The notes below the pieces were generated by a model, which searched no databases, was not told where the DNA came from, and saw only the letters and a list, made by a program, of their open reading frames with translations. A stretch of DNA of 8,838 bases from an uncultured bacterium. GTDB lineage: Bacteria > Actinomycetota > Coriobacteriia > Coriobacteriales > Eggerthellaceae. The stretch covers positions 1-8,838 of the forward strand of contig CANSQW010000034.1 in assembly GCA_947649215.1 (NCBI GenBank), given 5' to 3'. Below, in pieces: positions 5,949-8,838 of this stretch. A program made the position numbers and the translations under genes. The first letter of the stretch is position 1; each line of letters begins with the position of its first letter.

Positions 5949-7247
5949 ATGGGTGCTGAATCCGAAAAGAAGGGGATTCACTACGCGTGGTTCATTCTCG
6001 TGGCCTGCTGCTTCATGTTCGCGGGCTCGATGGCGCTCATCAACTCCATCATCAGCGTCTACGTCCTGCCGGTGACCGAGGCCCTGGGCTGCAAGCGCGG
6101 CGACTTCACGTTCATGCTGACCACCCAGGCTATCTCGATCGTGCTCACGATGCCGCTGTGGGGCAACATCTTCAACAATGAGAAGATCAACATCAACCTG
6201 GCGCTCTCGCTCGGCGCGCTGTGCATGATCGCCTGCCCGCTGCTGTGCTCGTTCGCCACCGACCTCATCATGTTCTACGTGGCCGGCTTCATCGGCGGCG
6301 TGGGCATCGCGGCCTGCTTCACCATGGCGACGCCGGTGCTCTGCGGCAACTGGTTCGCCAAGAAGTACCGGGGTAAGATGATCGGCATCGCGTCCGCCTT
6401 CGCCGGTGTGTCCACCATCTTCTGGGCTCCGCTGTTCCGCTGGATCATCGCGGAGAACGGCTGGCAGACCTCCTACCTCATCAACGCCATCCTCATGGCT
6501 GTGCTCATCCTTCCCTGGACGCTCTTCGTCATCAAGCGCAAGCCGTCTGACAAGGGCCTCCAGCCGTTCGGCTACGATCCGAACGAGAAGGACGCGACCG
6601 AGTCCAAGCAGAGCTTCGGCGTGAAGGCGGCCGACGCCCTCAAGACCCCGGCGTTCTGGATCATCATCGCCGGCGTCATGCTCACCGCCCTGGGCATGGG
6701 CTGGAACAACAGCCAGTCCGGCATCGCCAAGGAGCTGCTGACGGGCACGCCCGAGGAGGCCAACGCCGCCGTCATCGGCGCGACCATGGTATCTGCGGCT
6801 GCGCTCGGCAACCTGCTCTCCAAGCTGAGCATGGGCGCGATGATCGACAAGTTCAACCTCAACGTCACCTTCATTGCCTTCCAGGTGGTGTGGCTGCTCG
6901 CGTTCGTCATGTGGTACTTCTTCGGCACCACCTCCGCCGTTCTGGTGGCGGGCGGCTTCTGCCTCGGCTTCAGCAACGCGCCCTCCCGCGTCGGCTGGCC
7001 GATGGCCATCCGCAAGATCTTCGGCAACGCCGACTACTCCAAGATCTGGGGCTACATCGCCACCGGCTCCTCCATCATCGGCGGCATCTCGACCTCCCTC
7101 ATGGGCTGGTGCTATGACTACCTGGGCTCCTACATGCCCACGCTCATCATCGGCATGGTCGTCGTGGTGCTGATCGCCATCCTGGCGTTCGTGGCCTCCA
7201 CCTTCGTCGGCAAGTACGAGTGGAAGGACATCGAGCCCACCAAGTAG
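5949..7247 (+). CDS. MFS transporter, oxalate/formate antiporter (OFA)-like
   Basis: A 432-aa integral membrane protein with about 12 predicted helices in two halves, joined by a cytoplasmic loop around residues 196-232. It has features common in OFA/monocarboxylate-type MFS proteins: the GNWFAKKYRGKMIGIA segment (133-148) after helix 4, a KRKPSDKGLQPFGYDP loop (196-211), and the conserved-looking SRVGWP plus IRKIFG stretch (346-359). Such carriers move organic anions, often by exchange. Here it may import an aromatic or carboxylated substrate or swap it for the product of the neighbouring molybdoenzyme. The ATG at 5949 has AAAGGGGG five bases upstream; an ATG at 5944 is out of frame. It lies 93 nt after the small subunit, on the same strand, and shares its strongly GC-ending codon style. 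The transported compound is unknown. Confidence 0.88.
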   Translation: MGAESEKKGIHYAWFILVACCFMFAGSMALINSIISVYVLPVTEALGCKRGDFTFMLTTQAISIVLTMPLWGNIFNNEKININLALSLGALCMIACPLLCSFATDLIMFYVAGFIGGVGIAACFTMATPVLCGNWFAKKYRGKMIGIASAFAGVSTIFWAPLFRWIIAENGWQTSYLINAILMAVLILPWTLFVIKRKPSDKGLQPFGYDPNEKDATESKQSFGVKAADALKTPAFWIIIAGVMLTALGMGWNNSQSGIAKELLTGTPEEANAAVIGATMVSAAALGNLLSKLSMGAMIDKFNLNVTFIAFQVVWLLAFVMWYFFGTTSAVLVAGGFCLGFSNAPSRVGWPMAIRKIFGNADYSKIWGYIATGSSIIGGISTSLMGWCYDYLGSYMPTLIIGMVVVVLIAILAFVASTFVGKYEWKDIEPTK

Positions 7248-7269
7248 CAGGGCCTCTCTTCCGCGGGGA

Positions 7270-7331
7270 CGCGCCGCCTGATTGCGCGGCGCGCCCTTGG
7301 GCGGGGCTCGCGGGCTGCGCTCGCGGGCCCC
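7270..7331 (+). promoter_or_regulatory. Tandem GC hairpins between the MFS and SSS genes
   Basis: The first stem pairs 7270-7277 with 7286-7293 (8 bp, 8-nt loop). The second pairs 7303-7312 with 7322-7331 (10 bp, one G-U, 9-nt loop). Neither is followed by a run of T. They could form a weak or factor-assisted terminator, or an RNA-stability barrier protecting the upstream message. No clear promoter is visible in the 108-nt gap, so the SSS gene may be transcribed by readthrough. Confidence 0.5.
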
Positions 7332-7355
7332 GATCGATACCTGAAAGGCATCGAG

Positions 7356-8838
7356 ATGATTACCTTTGCTATGGTCGTCGGCTACCTGGCCGTGACCCTG
7401 ATCGTCGGCTTGGTGATGAAGCGCCGGGCCGGCAAGGACAAGACGGTGCGGAACTTCTTCGTGGCGAACGGGAAGATGCCGCTGTTCGCGGTGACCACCA
7501 TGCTCTTCGCGGACCTCATCGCCGCGTCCACCACGACGGGGACGGCGGGCACCGGCTACAGCACCGGGCTGGCCGCGCTCTGGGGCATCTGGAGCTCGAG
7601 CTTCGGGTGCATCCTGTTCAGCGTGTGCTTCTGCCGCTTCTTCTTCGAGATCCGCCGCACGGGCGCCATCACCGGGCCCGAGGCGTTCGGGATCCGCTTC
7701 AGCCAGAAGATCCGCTACCTCGTGCTCGTCTTCACGCTCATTCCCCTCTTCATCGTGTTCTCGGCGCAGATCACGGCGGCCAGCATGTACCTGGCCAGCA
7801 TGCTCGGCATCGCTGAGTCGGTTGCGACGGTGGCGGTGCTCTTCCTGTTTCTGGCCATGGCGCTTCTGGGGATCACGGGCATCGCGGAGATGAACAAGGT
7901 GCACGCGTTCGTCCTGCTGTTCGGCCTGACGTTCGCCGCCATCGTGTGCCTGAACCACGTGGGCGGCCCCCAGGCGCTCGTCGAGAAGCTGCCCCCCTCG
8001 CACCTCGACCTCTTCTCCGTCGGGTTGCCGACGGTGCTCGCGCAGTTCGTGGGCGGCGCGCTCGGGTTCTCCATATCGGTGACCTCCATCAACATCGGCT
8101 ACTGCGCCAAGGACATCAAGACCGCCGAGCGCAGTCACGTCATCGTCGCCGTCGCCAGCGCGGTCTTCGCGCTCGCGCCGGCCGTCATCGGGCTGTGCGC
8201 CGCCGTGTCGCTCGAGGGCATCCGCAACGACAACGCGCTGTTCGCGATGACGAGCTCCATCTCCCCCGAGCTGGCCGGCATCGCCGTCATGGCCGTGTTC
8301 GCGGCCATCTTCTCCACGGGCCCGTGGTTTCTGCTTGCCACCTCCAAGCTGGTGGTGCAGGAGCTCTACGTTCCGCTGAGCGCGCGTGCGGGGCACGAGG
8401 TGTCCGACCGCTCGGCGCTGCGCATGTCGCGTGTGGTCATCGTGGTGACGCTCGTGCTGGCCGTGCTGGCTAGCGGGACCAACGTGTCGCTGCTCAACTC
8501 GCTCATGAGCGCCTCGCAGATCAAGGCCATCGCGGTGGTCCTGCTGCTGTTCGGCATCTACTGGAAGCGCACCTCCAACGCTGCGGGCTTCGTCGGCCTG
8601 CTGGTGGGCGGCACTCTGTCCACCGCGTGGTACGTGCTGGGCAGCCCGCTGGGCGTGCAGCCGTTCTGGCCGGGCGTCGTGTCGTCGGTGGCCATCATCG
8701 TGGTGGGCAGCCTGCTGGCGAGCCGCAAGCCGGTGTCGGACGACTACACGGCCTACGAGCAGCGCCTGGCCGCCGCGCAGGAGGAGTTCGCCGCGTGCCG
8801 GCGCGCCTATGACGCGCAGGCTGCGGGGGCGGCCGAGC
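7356..8838 (+). CDS. Solute:sodium symporter (SSS) family transporter, 3' end beyond the window
   Basis: An open frame with no stop to the right edge (494 codons visible), close to the usual SSS length, so little is probably missing. The ATG follows GAAAGG (7343-7348) by seven bases. It encodes a multi-helix membrane protein with SSS hallmarks: an NFFVANGKMPLF segment (33-44) before helix 2, a Gly/Thr-rich ASTTTGTAGTGYSTG run (57-71), AKDIKTAERSH (251-261), FSTGPWFLLATS (319-330) at the position of the Na+-binding helix with its Ser/Thr pair, and YWKRTSNAAGFVGLLVGG (402-419). A charged, coiled-coil-like tail begins near 460. SSS proteins couple Na+ entry to uptake of sugars, amino acids, organic acids or vitamins; the substrate here is unknown. 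It may serve the same pathway as the upstream enzyme, though the hairpin-bearing gap leaves this open. Confidence 0.88.
   Translation, partial: MITFAMVVGYLAVTLIVGLVMKRRAGKDKTVRNFFVANGKMPLFAVTTMLFADLIAASTTTGTAGTGYSTGLAALWGIWSSSFGCILFSVCFCRFFFEIRRTGAITGPEAFGIRFSQKIRYLVLVFTLIPLFIVFSAQITAASMYLASMLGIAESVATVAVLFLFLAMALLGITGIAEMNKVHAFVLLFGLTFAAIVCLNHVGGPQALVEKLPPSHLDLFSVGLPTVLAQFVGGALGFSISVTSINIGYCAKDIKTAERSHVIVAVASAVFALAPAVIGLCAAVSLEGIRNDNALFAMTSSISPELAGIAVMAVFAAIFSTGPWFLLATSKLVVQELYVPLSARAGHEVSDRSALRMSRVVIVVTLVLAVLASGTNVSLLNSLMSASQIKAIAVVLLLFGIYWKRTSNAAGFVGLLVGGTLSTAWYVLGSPLGVQPFWPGVVSSVAIIVVGSLLASRKPVSDDYTAYEQRLAAAQEEFAACRRAYDAQAAGAAE

Noticed and set aside
5928..8396. 822-codon open frame antisense to the MFS and SSS genes
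   Set aside because: Its product is extremely Arg/His/Asp/Glu/Gly-rich with no domain. It spans two well-supported membrane protein genes and the gap between them, so it is a codon-bias artefact.

Overview
The window is high-GC DNA with strongly GC-ending codons, and it holds two unrelated blocks. The organism is most likely a gut Coriobacteriia member of the Eggerthellaceae (Eggerthella/Gordonibacter-like). The reasons are an actinobacterial FhaA-FhaB-PstP-RodA/FtsW cluster next to a DMSO-reductase-superfamily molybdoenzyme with a ferredoxin-like partner and an OFA-type MFS carrier. This taxonomic call is inferred from gene content and style, not from a database match.

Block 1 (1-2695, minus strand) is the conserved cell-envelope and signalling cluster, transcribed right to left: fhaA (DUF3662-type N-terminus plus FHA), fhaB (membrane-anchored FHA), pstP (PP2C phosphatase with one TM and an extracytoplasmic domain), and the first 28 codons of a RodA/FtsW-type SEDS protein leaving the window. 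fhaB/pstP overlap by one base and pstP/SEDS are 3 nt apart, so this reads as one operon. The Ser/Thr kinases expected with it are not in the window.

The divergent intergenic region (2696-3268, 573 bp) has no convincing gene. It carries a 139-bp element with perfect 23-bp inverted arms, a small dyad beside a possible -10 box, and a GC-rich leader hairpin. It separates core genes from accessory genes.

Block 2 (3269-8838, plus strand) is a metabolic cassette: a 754-aa cytoplasmic molybdopterin/[4Fe-4S] oxidoreductase catalytic subunit; a 115-aa two-cluster ferredoxin-like subunit overlapping its 3' end; a 432-aa 12-TM MFS carrier of the oxalate/formate antiporter type; and a solute:sodium symporter (SSS) gene that is open at the right edge (494 codons seen). 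The likely logic is that the transporters import substrate or exchange product, and the enzyme uses electrons from the small Fe-S subunit to reduce or transform it in the cytoplasm. The best guess for the enzyme class is the group containing catechol dehydroxylases, transhydroxylase and acetylene hydratase. The substrate cannot be read from sequence alone. Every gap in this cassette except the overlapping subunit junction contains a strong GC hairpin without a U-tract.
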